Source: Flavobacterium daemonense (GTDB lineage Bacteria > Bacteroidota > Bacteroidia > Flavobacteriales > Flavobacteriaceae). From it: 64,000 nt of DNA. The stretch covers positions 62,001 to 126,000 of the forward strand of contig NZ_VJYD01000013.1 in assembly GCF_007341385.1 (NCBI RefSeq). Reading direction: 5' to 3'. Both the position numbers and the translations under genes were made by a program. Shown in pieces: positions 45,151-54,734 of this stretch. A model generated the notes under the pieces. That model was not told where the DNA came from, did no database searches, and saw nothing but the letters and a program-made list of their open reading frames with translations. How positions within the stretch are numbered: the first letter of the stretch is position 1; each line of letters starts with the position of its first letter.

Positions 45151-45151
45151 C

Positions 45152-45262
45152 TGGGCGTGCCACCAATTAAAAAAAGGCCTGATCAACATTGCGTTCATCA
45201 GGCCTTTTTTTAATTGCTGTCGGGCTATCCGCGCTGCTTCGGCAGCATGCTCCTATCCCTCA
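45152..45262. repeat. GGGCGTGCC dispersed-type element with UUCG hairpin
   Basis: A structured element beginning GGGCGTGCC and ending CTCCTATCCCTCACGCG. It contains the terminator-like hairpin listed separately and a GCTGC-TTCG-GCAGC hairpin at 45233-45246. It resembles a repeat I recall from Flavobacterium genomes, but only one copy is in this window. Confidence 0.5.
45169..45213. terminator. Strong bidirectional terminator
   Basis: AAAAAAAGGCCTGAT pairs with ATCAGGCCTTTTTTT around a 15-base loop. It has A and T runs on both sides. Confidence 0.75.
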
Positions 45263-45432
45263 CGCGACAATTATTTTCAAAAGAAATTTTCGTTATCAAA
45301 ACCTCATCATTCCATATCAAACTGATAATCAAACTAATTAATTAAATATTAAACATCAAAAATTTAAATGAATGATTTTTTTTGTTAACTTTAAGTGTTA
45401 AAAATTTATCAAAAACTCTAAAATTAAATCCG

Positions 45433-46350
45433 ATGAAAAAATTAATTTGTTTTATGATAGTTTGCCTCTTTTGGATTCCGGTGAAAGCACAAACTACCGC
45501 CGAAATTCCAGCTGATACTCTACCCGCCTTACAAAACAACAATTCCAAAGCAGATGATTTTCAGAATTATGATCCTGAAGATTTGCCTTGGCACGCAAGA
45601 CGATTCAAATTTTCGGCCGGTGCTTTTTTCCCTATTAACAACACACAAGTAGAAGTAGGAGGCAATAATGGTAACTTTGGAGATATGATCGATTTTGAAA
45701 AAGATCTCGGATTTAATAAAAGTAGTGAATCCTTTACTGCTGCTTTTGAGTGGCGCATTTCAAGAAGATCAAGATTAGGCTCTGAATATTTTTATTTGAA
45801 CAGAAGATCTACAAAAGTTCTTCAAAAGGATATCACCTTTGGTGATCATACTTATCCAGTTGACGGACGTGTTTCAGCATTTTTTGATAATCAGATTATT
45901 AGAGTATTTTACGGTTACGCTTTTATATCAAAACCAAAATATGAAATAGGTGCCTTAATAGGTGCTCACGTAATGTTAATAGATGTTGGTTTAAGTCTTG
46001 AAGGACAAACACAACAAATCTCGTTTAATGATGATTTTGGTGTGACTGCTCCACTGCCGGATATTGGAGTTTGGGGCGAATTTGTATTAGGCAAAAAAGT
46101 GGGACTTTATGCAAACTTTAATTACTTCGCTCTAAAAGTAAACAACATTGACGGGCGTATTTTAAGCTATAACTTGACTGTATTATATAATTTGTATAAA
46201 AATTTCAGTATAACAGCCGGATATACAGGTCTAAACATTAGAGTTGATGCTGAAAAAGAAAGAGTTAACGGTTTCTTTAAATGGGGCTACAATGGACCAA
46301 CAATTGCTTTAACGTATTCTTTTGGAAAACACATTCAATTGCATAAGTAA
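45433..46350 (+). CDS. Outer-membrane beta-barrel protein
   Basis: A 305-residue exported protein. It has a signal peptide ending near VKAQ, a short acidic linker, and then alternating amphipathic strands rich in Tyr, Phe and Gly ending in aromatic residues (FKFSAGAFFPINNTQVEV, FFKWGYNGPTIALTYSFG). This is the pattern of an outer-membrane barrel of about 12 strands, but no specific family is recognised. I chose ATG at 45433 because it gives a standard signal peptide. It has no operon partner. Confidence 0.78.
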   Translation: MKKLICFMIVCLFWIPVKAQTTAEIPADTLPALQNNNSKADDFQNYDPEDLPWHARRFKFSAGAFFPINNTQVEVGGNNGNFGDMIDFEKDLGFNKSSESFTAAFEWRISRRSRLGSEYFYLNRRSTKVLQKDITFGDHTYPVDGRVSAFFDNQIIRVFYGYAFISKPKYEIGALIGAHVMLIDVGLSLEGQTQQISFNDDFGVTAPLPDIGVWGEFVLGKKVGLYANFNYFALKVNNIDGRILSYNLTVLYNLYKNFSITAGYTGLNIRVDAEKERVNGFFKWGYNGPTIALTYSFGKHIQLHK

Positions 46351-46369
46351 AATTCTGAGATACTGAGGT

Positions 46370-46494
46370 TTTTAACCGCAAAGACGCAAAGGATTACGCA
46401 AAGTTCGCAAAGTTTTTTTCATAAAGCTTTGCGAACTTTGCGTTTTTAAACGCAATCTAGAAAAAAAAACTTTGCGCCCTTTGCGGTTAAACTT
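46370..46494. repeat. ACCGCAAAGACGC palindromic repeat
   Basis: TTAACCGCAAAGACGCAAAGG on the left and CTTTGCGCCCTTTGCGG on the right form an interrupted inverted repeat, with an inner pair (GCAAAGTTCGCAAAG/CTTTGCGAACTTTGC). A fragment recurs at 29187. Confidence 0.75.
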
Positions 46495-46523
46495 TCAACA
46501 TGAAACCTGAAACTTGAAACAAA

Positions 46524-46561
46524 AAAACAAGCCCGAAATCTCCAAGAAGAAATCGGGCTCA
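46524..46561 (-). terminator. Intrinsic terminator of the polysaccharide locus
   Basis: On the minus strand GAGCCCGATTTCTTC pairs with GAAGA-like and AAATCGGGCT-complementary bases, the core being GCCCGATTTC with GAAATCTCC..CGGGC, followed by a T run. It closes the GH97 gene. Confidence 0.65.
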
Positions 46562-46607
46562 TCTGCTCAAACTTAACTAAAATAAACGCAGTTACTACTA
46601 ACTCAAA

Positions 46608-48626
46608 TTAATTAACCGGAGTGAATTTTATAGCTGTTCCTCCACCAGCTGCCAATTTGATATTTATTACACTTTTATTATTCACTTTTTGTGTTGAAAT
46701 CGCAACCGGATACGGATTCGTTTTATAATCTGCTCCTGCTCCATCGGCGTAAACTGTAGCTTCGTAGTCTTTTCCGTTATCTAAAAATGACAATGCAACT
46801 TTTAAGTCTCTTGCATCTTTATTTGTAATAGATCCTAAATACCAGTTTTTCTCCTCCCAATCTTTGCGGGCAATTGTGGTGTATTCTCCAATTTTAGAAT
46901 CCAAAACTTTTGTATATGACCACGTGCACGGAACATCTTTTATAAACTGAAATTCAGGTTTTCCAACATAATTCTCAGGTAAATCTGAAGCCATTTGCAA
47001 CGGACTGAAAATAATCACATACAAAGCCAATTGATTTGCTAAAGTCGTTTGAACTCTCGCTCCAGAAGGCGTTTTGTAATCAAAATTGAAATTCCCCGGA
47101 GTATAATCAAACGGACCAGAAAGCATTCTTGTAAACGGTAAAGTCGTTAAATGCTGTGGTGTATTTCCGCCATCAACAGACCAAGCGTTATATTCCTGTC
47201 CTCTTCCGCCTTCTTGCGACATAAAGTTTGGATACGTACGCTGAATTCCAGTTCCTTTCATTGGCTCGTGGTTGTCAATCATAATATGGTATTTCGCCGC
47301 CGTTTCAATCACTTTTCTGTAATGACGCGCTCCATATTGACTGTCATGCCATTCTTTTTTATCCAAATATTTGTTTACATAACCCGTTTTAACCGAATTA
47401 ACGCCCATTTTTTGGTACAATTTAAAAGCATCTTCAAGCTGGCTTTCATAATGTTTTGAAGCACCAGCCGTTTCATGATGACCAATTAAACGCACATTTT
47501 TCATGGCTGCATATTTTGTAATTTCTTCCAAGTTAAAATCGGGATATGCTTTTACAAAACTAAACGCAGATCCGTCGGCAGTCCAGTCGCCGTCCCATCC
47601 CTCGTTCCAGCCTTCCACCAGAACGCCGTCAAAATTGTTTTTCGCAGCAAAATCAATATATTCTTTAGTGTTTTTTGTAGTAGCACCATGTTTTGGACCT
47701 TGTCCCCAAGTGAATTTTTCTAAATGCATTCCCCACCAAATTCCGATGTATTTTGACGGCGTAATCCAAGAAAGATCTTCAATTTTTGAAGGTTCATTTA
47801 AATTCAGCATAATAGTCGAAGTTGCTACATCGCCAGGCGTTTTTCCAACCACAACGGTTCTCCAAGGCGTTACAAAAGGAGTTTCGGCATATACTTTTAC
47901 GCCGTCAGCCCAAGGCACTAAATCGCTTTTGTATTGTTTGTCGCTTGTTTTTAAAAGCGTCATTGAGGCAAAATCAGTCAAATTTGCTTCGTGAATGGCA
48001 ACATATAATTTTTCTTTCGTTTCAAAAGTTGCCGGAGTATTAATCGTATCTGTTTTGCTGATAGGCGTTTTGCGGTATTCACTTTCATAATAACTGTTTT
48101 CGCGGTGCACCGGAATCCACCAAACGTCATTATCTGATTTGAAAGTAAACTGCGTCACTTCATTCGAAATCTTCACTTTGCCTAAGTGAGGCTGTTTTGG
48201 GAAAGAATAACGAAATCCTAAACCATCATCAAAAACTCTGAAAATAATATCAACCAAGCGCTCCTCACCTTTAGCTTCTTTCAAATGAACGATCAATTCA
48301 TTGTGGTGATCGCGTACTTTTTTGAATTCTCCCCAAGGCTGTTCCCAAGTTTCATCGGACGTTTTTTCTTCGGTGGAAACCACTTCAAAACCATCGGTCA
48401 TTTTTTGAATTCCTTGAAACTCAAACCCCATCAAAGAAGGCTCAATTACCGATTTTCCGCCAGAAGTCAAACTGTACTCAGGCTGCCCAGAAGGTGTTAA
48501 TTCAAAAACTAATTCGGTGTTTTTTCCTGGAGAACTGATTTTATAGGTCGTTTTTTTAGTACCGCAGGCGCAAATCAGCATTGAAGCTAAAGCAATCAGG
48601 CAGTATCTATATCTTATGTTTTTCAT
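46608..48626 (-). CDS. susB: GH97 alpha-glucosidase (SusB-like) lipoprotein
   Basis: A 672-residue exported enzyme. The N-terminal CAC lipobox lipidates C21. The order is a beta-sandwich N-terminal domain, a catalytic barrel with VLVEGWNEGWDGDW, NHEPMKGTGIQRTYPNF and SQEGGRGQEYNAW, and a C-terminal beta domain. The Glu residues in the last two motifs fit the inverting SusB-type branch of GH97, which releases glucose from alpha-glucan oligosaccharides in the periplasm. It is last in a SusC/SusD locus, 26 bases after the GH71/GH99-like gene. Confidence 0.9.
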   Translation of the reverse strand: MKNIRYRYCLIALASMLICACGTKKTTYKISSPGKNTELVFELTPSGQPEYSLTSGGKSVIEPSLMGFEFQGIQKMTDGFEVVSTEEKTSDETWEQPWGEFKKVRDHHNELIVHLKEAKGEERLVDIIFRVFDDGLGFRYSFPKQPHLGKVKISNEVTQFTFKSDNDVWWIPVHRENSYYESEYRKTPISKTDTINTPATFETKEKLYVAIHEANLTDFASMTLLKTSDKQYKSDLVPWADGVKVYAETPFVTPWRTVVVGKTPGDVATSTIMLNLNEPSKIEDLSWITPSKYIGIWWGMHLEKFTWGQGPKHGATTKNTKEYIDFAAKNNFDGVLVEGWNEGWDGDWTADGSAFSFVKAYPDFNLEEITKYAAMKNVRLIGHHETAGASKHYESQLEDAFKLYQKMGVNSVKTGYVNKYLDKKEWHDSQYGARHYRKVIETAAKYHIMIDNHEPMKGTGIQRTYPNFMSQEGGRGQEYNAWSVDGGNTPQHLTTLPFTRMLSGPFDYTPGNFNFDYKTPSGARVQTTLANQLALYVIIFSPLQMASDLPENYVGKPEFQFIKDVPCTWSYTKVLDSKIGEYTTIARKDWEEKNWYLGSITNKDARDLKVALSFLDNGKDYEATVYADGAGADYKTNPYPVAISTQKVNNKSVINIKLAAGGGTAIKFTPVN

Positions 48627-48652
48627 TATTTAATTGTATTAATTACAACTCT

Positions 48653-49900
48653 TTATTTTATTTCGCTTACTATTTGTTTTGCTTTTGCGGGCTGCATCGA
48701 AACAAAATAATTAAAAGCCTGATCTAATTTTTTCTGAGCGTCAGTATCGTTTTTCTTTTCAATTCTTAGGTTATATAATTTGCTGATGTCTGCAAAATAG
48801 GATTCGGTGTTTTTTACGCCAGCAAAAGCTTTCACTTTTTCTATATAGGTGTAACCAAATTCAACTGTTGGCTCAAACATAGTTCCCTCGCCAAAGTCAT
48901 TCCACGTAATCAATTGCAGGTAACTTAGATTTGCATTTTTAGCCAAAGAAAGCGTTTCATCGAGCGTAGCTCCATTATTGTGTTCGATTGTCCATCCAAT
49001 AGCTGCTCCTCCGCCACCTTCGGCATAAAAATCTTTGAAACCAGGATAAGCACTTCCCATTGCAACAGAAAGTTTTGGTTTTGTATTCGTGTACCAATTC
49101 GTTAAATACGTGCTGTTTTTAAATACCCAAGAATATTCGCCAGAAGCATTATCTCCTGCTTCACCAGATTGATCCCAAAGCGTTAGGAAAGTAGGTTTTG
49201 TAGTCAATGAGCTAAAAACATTTGTCCATTCTGCAGCAGTCTGCAATACAATTGGCCCGAAATTAAGCAGCAACGGTTTTCCGTTTACTTTGATGTAATT
49301 TGCATTCGGAAAATAATTGGTCTGCATATAAGCCAAATCCGTTTTTGCCGCACTCGTTACCGAAATTGCTTTTCCAGCATCAACAACATTTTTTGTTACT
49401 CGGTCTTCATAAACAATTGCATATTCGAGTCCAACTTTATCAAGCATGGCAATTAATTGTTCGGTATTTTCTTTTACCATTCGGTAATCGTTCACATCAT
49501 AAGTTCCGTACCAATCGATTAAAACACCATCAATTCCTGAATATTTCATCAATAATAAATGATTTTCAATCACATTTTTGTCTCCCGAATGATAAGGTCC
49601 AATCAGCGGATAATAGTAAGAAGCGATTTCCCTGCGGTTGTTTGCTCCAATGGTATTTGGGTTTTTATTTGCCATTGTCCAGTGATATCCCCATTTTTTA
49701 TCGGCGCTGCTTTCATTGGTTTCAAACCAAGGCATGTAGTGCACATAAATTTTAGTGCTGTTCGTTTTTTCAATCGCGACTGGAGCAAATGTTTCAGGTT
49801 CTGTGGGTTTATCTGAACCTTTGTCATCACCGCTGCTGCATCCGGCGGCGATTAAAATATTCACGATCCCAAAAAACAATAAGGTGATAGATCTTTTCAT
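48653..49900 (-). CDS. GH71/GH99-like glycoside hydrolase lipoprotein
   Basis: A 415-residue exported protein with a lipobox (AAGC, C21) and an acidic spacer. The barrel motifs YVHYMPWFETN, GIDGVLIDWYGTYDVNDY and LITWNDFGEGTMFEPTVEFG match proteins annotated as GH71/GH99-like. GH71 members cut alpha-1,3-glucan; GH99 members cut alpha-mannan. The GH97 neighbour favours alpha-glucan, but the exact substrate is not shown. I chose ATG at 49900 because the longer frame begins in repeat copy E. Confidence 0.85.
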   Translation of the reverse strand: MKRSITLLFFGIVNILIAAGCSSGDDKGSDKPTEPETFAPVAIEKTNSTKIYVHYMPWFETNESSADKKWGYHWTMANKNPNTIGANNRREIASYYYPLIGPYHSGDKNVIENHLLLMKYSGIDGVLIDWYGTYDVNDYRMVKENTEQLIAMLDKVGLEYAIVYEDRVTKNVVDAGKAISVTSAAKTDLAYMQTNYFPNANYIKVNGKPLLLNFGPIVLQTAAEWTNVFSSLTTKPTFLTLWDQSGEAGDNASGEYSWVFKNSTYLTNWYTNTKPKLSVAMGSAYPGFKDFYAEGGGGAAIGWTIEHNNGATLDETLSLAKNANLSYLQLITWNDFGEGTMFEPTVEFGYTYIEKVKAFAGVKNTESYFADISKLYNLRIEKKNDTDAQKKLDQAFNYFVSMQPAKAKQIVSEIK

Positions 49901-49925
49901 ATTGATGTAATATTTGTTTTTATTT

Positions 49926-50067
49926 TTAAACACATAGAAACATAGCTTTTAGCACTCAAAAAAGGCGTTTCACTTTTTTACAATGCATATAGCAATCTTT
50001 GTGAAAGAAATAAGTTTCTATTTATATTCTTTACCTGCACATAAAATCTATGTTTCTATGTGTTTAA
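49926..50067 (-). repeat. TIR repeat family 1, copy E (inverted)
   Basis: About 142 bp with AACACATAGAAACATAG and CTATGTTTCTATGTGTT ends. The internal motif lies in the opposite orientation (AAAAGGCGTTTCAC) from copies A-D. It sits between the SusD gene and the GH71/GH99-like gene, inside the locus. Confidence 0.85.
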
Positions 50068-50113
50068 TAATATTCTCATGATTTATACCTAAGAATAATC
50101 CAGGTTTAAAAAT

Positions 50114-50154
50114 ATGTCAGCCTTCCACGACTAACCAACATGGAAGACTGACAT
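50114..50154 (-). terminator. Hairpin after susD, possible attenuator
   Basis: ATGTCAGCCTTCCA pairs with TGGAAGACTGACAT (one mismatch or wobble). On the minus strand a short T stretch follows. It may trim expression of the enzymes relative to the transporter. Confidence 0.5.
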
Positions 50155-50162
50155 TCAATAAC

Positions 50163-51665
50163 CTAATACCCAGGATTCTGTTTTAGGTTTTTATTTGTTG
50201 TTAAAACCGTGCTTGGAATTGGGAAAATAGCTCTGTATTTTTCAGTAGGTCCCTTTTCCCACCATGGCAAGAAGAAAGTACCAAAACGAATGTTGTCTGT
50301 TCTTCTTCTTCCTTCAAAAGTAAATTCCTTAAGCAATTCCTGATCAATAAAATGAAGATCAATTGTTGTTGGCATTGCTTCACCCGCACGCGCTGTAACC
50401 TGCTGTACAAATGGTTTTGCCAAATCTGGAGAACCTAAACGAACGTAGCATTCTGCCTGCATCATCAAGATTTCGGCATAACGAATTACAACTAAATCGT
50501 GATCGCGTTCCCAAGTTTCTCCTTCTTTCATTTCGTATTTGCCTAAACGAACACCTTGATTTTCTTTGGCATCAGTAACGCTGTTTACTTCTTCAGTATA
50601 CGTTAGCTTTTCACCATTGTCCATTAAAATCACTTGTCCTGTAGCCAAATTGATCTGATCTCCTGCAACCATACATTTTTTTCTTTTATCTGTATCGTCA
50701 AATGCAGAGTAAACGCCTGGCTGAGCACACATTCCGTTTGCGCTCCAAGGATAATCGCCTGTTGCTGAAACTGTCAATTTATGCAAATAGTGGCAAGACA
50801 TTGAGTTCATATAGTTTCCTACAGTTCCTGCTTTTGAATCGTAAGGAATTGCAAAAATAATTTCAGGCGATTTCTGATTTTCAGTAACGAAATTCGCGAA
50901 GAAATCTGGCGTCAATGAATAACCTGAAATTTTTTGGCACATATTCAAACAATCTTGCCAACGCGCTGTTCCAATAAAAGCTTCAGAATTTAGATATAAT
51001 CTAGCCAATAAAGCATACGCCACATTTTTTGTCATTTTTGAATACACCACATTTGAATTTAAATGCGGAATAGCATCTGTAAGCTCTTTTTCGACAAAAT
51101 CATACACTTGTTTTCTTGTTGAATTTGATGGTAAAGAAGTGTCTTCGAAATTGGTTACGATTGGCACGTTTCCAAATAAATCCAAAAGATTATAATAATA
51201 GTAAGCTCTCAAAGCTTTTAATTCAGCATAAATTGGCGCTTTTGCAGTATCAGTCAAAGATGATTTATCAATTTGATAAATAATTGAGTTGATCTTCGCA
51301 ATTCCAGTATAATTATAACGCCAAGCCGAAAGAATCATTCGGTTGTCTGCTTTCCAAGTATGTTTCTGTGCATCTTGATATTGCCCTCCATCGTACCAGT
51401 TTGAACCTCTGGTAGGAATTGTCGCTTCATCAGAAACTGTTTCAGTTAAAAAGAATACATACTCACAAGTTGGATAATTGTTTGATATTCCGTCAGCGAA
51501 TCCTCTTAGAGAAGAATACGCCCCTCCAACTAATGCATCAACTTCTTTGGAAGTATTTCCAAAATTTCCATCCTCTACTTTATCATATAAGTCTTCACTT
51601 AAATCTGTACATGATATCGTAAAAAGCATGCTCATCAATATTGCTGCTGTTATTTTGATTTTCAT
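50163..51665 (-). CDS. susD: SusD/RagB-family glycan-binding lipoprotein
   Basis: A 500-residue outer-membrane surface lipoprotein. The lipobox gives C19 (TISCTDLSEDL). The SusD fold follows: ALVGGAYSSLRG, APIYAELKALRAYYYYNLLD (TPR-like helices) and VIRYAEILMMQAECYVRLG, with FEGRRRTDNIRFG near the end. It caps the SusC channel encoded 25 bases upstream and captures oligosaccharide. Specificity cannot be read from the sequence. Confidence 0.95.
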   Translation of the reverse strand: MKIKITAAILMSMLFTISCTDLSEDLYDKVEDGNFGNTSKEVDALVGGAYSSLRGFADGISNNYPTCEYVFFLTETVSDEATIPTRGSNWYDGGQYQDAQKHTWKADNRMILSAWRYNYTGIAKINSIIYQIDKSSLTDTAKAPIYAELKALRAYYYYNLLDLFGNVPIVTNFEDTSLPSNSTRKQVYDFVEKELTDAIPHLNSNVVYSKMTKNVAYALLARLYLNSEAFIGTARWQDCLNMCQKISGYSLTPDFFANFVTENQKSPEIIFAIPYDSKAGTVGNYMNSMSCHYLHKLTVSATGDYPWSANGMCAQPGVYSAFDDTDKRKKCMVAGDQINLATGQVILMDNGEKLTYTEEVNSVTDAKENQGVRLGKYEMKEGETWERDHDLVVIRYAEILMMQAECYVRLGSPDLAKPFVQQVTARAGEAMPTTIDLHFIDQELLKEFTFEGRRRTDNIRFGTFFLPWWEKGPTEKYRAIFPIPSTVLTTNKNLKQNPGY

Positions 51666-51690
51666 TTGTTCTATTTTTGAGTTAATTCGC

Positions 51691-54600
51691 TTAGTTATTC
51701 AGCGAGAAATTTAATCCAACAGAAATCGTTGTTGGTCTAGGATAGTTATTGTATCTGTCAATTCCTGGAGATGCTAAACCTGTTTGATCAATAACACCAT
51801 TTACTCCATTTTGCGCATTTAAGCCAATCTCTGGATCAACACCTTTATAACTTGTAAAGACAGCAAGATTTTCTCCCATTAAATAAATTCTAAGTTTTGA
51901 TTTTTTTTGCAAGCCAAGAGGCATTGTATAACCAAAAGAAACCGTTTGAAGTCTAAAGAAAGAAGCATCCTCGATCCAGTAATCAGAATATTTAGGTGCC
52001 GATGTAATGCCGCTTCCTAAGAAATCATCTGGAACATTGTAAGCCGGTAATCTGTTAGGATCATTAAGCATCATGTTTGTTGCGTTCAAAGCTTTTTGAC
52101 CAAACATTCCGTAACCGCTGATTCCTAAATCAAAAGCTCCATAAGTAAAGTTCATTCCAATACCCAAAGTCAAATCTGGTTGGATATTTCCTAAATCTGT
52201 TTTATCAGCATCAACCAAAGCGCTTTCTGGAACAATAGCTCCTGCTGCATTGTAATATTGGATTTTTCCATTTGCATCAAGTCCAGCATTTTTGAATCCC
52301 CAGAAAGTTCCAACAGGATAACCCTCAGCAATAATTTGAGAATATTGTCCAGACATACCCGCTAAACCGTGTAAAGAACCGCTGTAGATAACATCCGTTT
52401 TATACGTTGGATTTGAAAGTTTTTCGATTTTTTGAACGTTGTGACCAAGCGTTAAATTAGCATTCCAATTGAATTTTGGTCCTTTGATGATATCAGCATT
52501 CAAAGTAAGCTCAACTCCTTTGTTAGACATTTCACCAACGTTTGCCAACATTGTTCCAACTAAATAAGGTGGCTGAGGCACTTCATAAGTGTATAACAAA
52601 TCACTTGTGTTTTTAGAATACCATTCAAATGAACCCGTAATTCTGTTGAAAAGCGTAAAATCAAAACCAATATTCAATTGTTTAGTAGATTCCCATTTCA
52701 AATCTGGATTTGGATTTTGTTGTGGCGAATAAGCCAAACTCCAAGTTCCTGTAACTGGATCGTAGTAACTGTCGTTTCCAACTCCTAAAATAGAAAGTGA
52801 TTTGTACTCTCCAATTCCGTCTTGATTACCCGTTACACCATAACCAACTCTCAATTTCAAATTATCAAGCCAGCCTTTTGTAGAGTCCATAAATCCTTCA
52901 TTAGAAATTTTCCAAGCCACAGAAGCAGATGGGAAAGTTCCCCATTTATTGTTTTCTCCAAAACGGCTAGAACCGTCTCTTCTTACTGTTGCAGTCAGCA
53001 AATATTTTCCGTCATAAGAATAATTTGCACGAGCATAAAAAGAAACCAAATTTGATTTTCCTTTATATGAATACACATCACCTAAACGATATTTGTAACC
53101 TGCACCCAAATTATTGTAGCTAAAAGCGTCTGTTACGAAACCGCTTCTTTGCGCTCCAAAACCTTGATAAATATTTTCTAAGTAAGAATATCCTCCAAGT
53201 GCACTAATGTTATGTTTATCAATTACTTTAGTATAATTCACATAAAGTTCGCCTTGCGCATTTGTATATTCTGCGTATGTTTTTTGCGCATAACCATCTT
53301 CTGTACTTCCTTCTAAAACAGCGTAGCTTGGTTTGTACGTGCTTGCCTGAACTGCATTGTGCTCTAACGAAATATTAGCAACAGCCAAGAAATCGTTCAA
53401 AAATTTAACTTCTGTTTTAAAGTATCCTAAAAGTCTGTGTCTTTCATTATCAACCGTTCTGTTTGTCAAAAGTTCAACCGGATTGTAGTATTGATTACCC
53501 GCTACAGATGAAAATTCTCCAGTTGGCGTATAAACCGGAATTGTTGGATTCAAGTTATAAGCATATTCAAAAATTCTGTAATCAACAGGATGCCATTTGT
53601 CGATGTTAGCAAATAATCCCATATCGAATTTCACATCTTTGTTTTCTCCAAGATATTGATAAGCACTCACGTTTCCGCTAAGTCTTTCTAATCCAGAATT
53701 TTTAATAACTCCTTCGTTGTTTAAATAAGAAAGTGAAGTTCTAAAACCGCTGTCTGCTTTACCAGAATTGATTGTTAATGTATGCGATTGCGAAATTGCC
53801 GTTTGCTCGATTGCTTTTTGCCAATTTGTACTTGCACCATAATCAACAGCATCTTTATTTCCTGTTTGGCGAACATAATTTCTCCATTGATTTGCTGATA
53901 ATAAATCTAAATTATCAGTTACATAACCAATACTTGATAATCCGCTATAGGTAACAGAAACACCTTTTGTACCTGATTTTGTAGTAATCATGATAACTCC
54001 GTTTGCTCCTCTTGAACCATAAATTGCTGTTGCCGAAGCATCTTTTAAAACGTCAACCGATTTAATATCTGAAGGTTGCACTACGTTGATATCAACACCT
54101 GCAATTCCGTCAACTACAATTAATGGGTTGTTGCTTGCAGTCAAAGAAGTTCCACCACGAAGACGCAAAGTAGAACCCGCTGCAGGATCACCAGAAGGAC
54201 GAATAACATTTAAACCTGCAACTTTTCCTTGTAAAACCTGCTCTGTTGATGAAATTGTTCCTTTTACTAAATCATCTGCTTTTACAGTTGAAATGGCTCC
54301 AGTCAAATCTGATTTCTTTTGCGTTCCATAACCTACAGATACAACTTGAACTTCGGCCAATTGATAACCATCATTTTGCAAACGAACTTCAATATTTTTT
54401 GATGCCGAAGTGATTTGCACTTTTTGAGTTGCCGATCCAATAAATGAAACTTCGATCGAACCTCCTACGGCTACCGTCAAAGCAAATTTTCCGTCAAAAT
54501 CTGTTGTGGTGGCATTTTTTGTGCCCACCTCAATTACCGATGCTCCCGGCAATACAGTACCTGTATTGTCATATACAGTACCAGTGATCTGCTTTTTTTC

Positions 54601-54705
54601 TTGAGCAAACATTCCTGCCGAAAGAAAAAGCATGAAAATCATGAATACTGCAGTTTTAGTAGTCCACATTTGATGCAGGACTATTTTTTTATTTTTACTA
54701 TTCAT
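51691..54705 (-). CDS. susC: SusC/RagA TonB-dependent outer-membrane transporter
   Basis: A 1004-residue outer-membrane transporter. After a signal peptide (ending near GMFAQ) comes a carboxypeptidase-D-like domain (ITGTVYDNTGTVLPGASVIE), then a plug with VDGIAGVDINVVQPSDIKSV and DASATAIYGSRGANGVIMIT, then a 22-strand barrel ending in TTISVGLNFSLNN. It imports oligosaccharide using TonB energy together with SusD. There is no N-terminal STN signalling domain, so it is not coupled to an anti-sigma factor, which fits control by the SusR-like protein. Confidence 0.95.
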   Translation of the reverse strand: MNSKNKKIVLHQMWTTKTAVFMIFMLFLSAGMFAQEKKQITGTVYDNTGTVLPGASVIEVGTKNATTTDFDGKFALTVAVGGSIEVSFIGSATQKVQITSASKNIEVRLQNDGYQLAEVQVVSVGYGTQKKSDLTGAISTVKADDLVKGTISSTEQVLQGKVAGLNVIRPSGDPAAGSTLRLRGGTSLTASNNPLIVVDGIAGVDINVVQPSDIKSVDVLKDASATAIYGSRGANGVIMITTKSGTKGVSVTYSGLSSIGYVTDNLDLLSANQWRNYVRQTGNKDAVDYGASTNWQKAIEQTAISQSHTLTINSGKADSGFRTSLSYLNNEGVIKNSGLERLSGNVSAYQYLGENKDVKFDMGLFANIDKWHPVDYRIFEYAYNLNPTIPVYTPTGEFSSVAGNQYYNPVELLTNRTVDNERHRLLGYFKTEVKFLNDFLAVANISLEHNAVQASTYKPSYAVLEGSTEDGYAQKTYAEYTNAQGELYVNYTKVIDKHNISALGGYSYLENIYQGFGAQRSGFVTDAFSYNNLGAGYKYRLGDVYSYKGKSNLVSFYARANYSYDGKYLLTATVRRDGSSRFGENNKWGTFPSASVAWKISNEGFMDSTKGWLDNLKLRVGYGVTGNQDGIGEYKSLSILGVGNDSYYDPVTGTWSLAYSPQQNPNPDLKWESTKQLNIGFDFTLFNRITGSFEWYSKNTSDLLYTYEVPQPPYLVGTMLANVGEMSNKGVELTLNADIIKGPKFNWNANLTLGHNVQKIEKLSNPTYKTDVIYSGSLHGLAGMSGQYSQIIAEGYPVGTFWGFKNAGLDANGKIQYYNAAGAIVPESALVDADKTDLGNIQPDLTLGIGMNFTYGAFDLGISGYGMFGQKALNATNMMLNDPNRLPAYNVPDDFLGSGITSAPKYSDYWIEDASFFRLQTVSFGYTMPLGLQKKSKLRIYLMGENLAVFTSYKGVDPEIGLNAQNGVNGVIDQTGLASPGIDRYNNYPRPTTISVGLNFSLNN

Positions 54706-54734
54706 TAGAATTGATGTTTTAATTTGATAGTGAA

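Noticed and set aside
45152..45262. A structured element that could be a tRNA, riboswitch or other conserved RNA
   Set aside because: No acceptor stem with CCA or T-loop pattern, no gene of a matching pathway downstream. It is better read as a dispersed repeat with a terminator.
47503..47994. A 163-codon ORF opposite the GH97 gene, and similar ones at 49300-49755 and 6353-6790
   Set aside because: All lie inside well-identified genes in antisense, with no motif or start signal.
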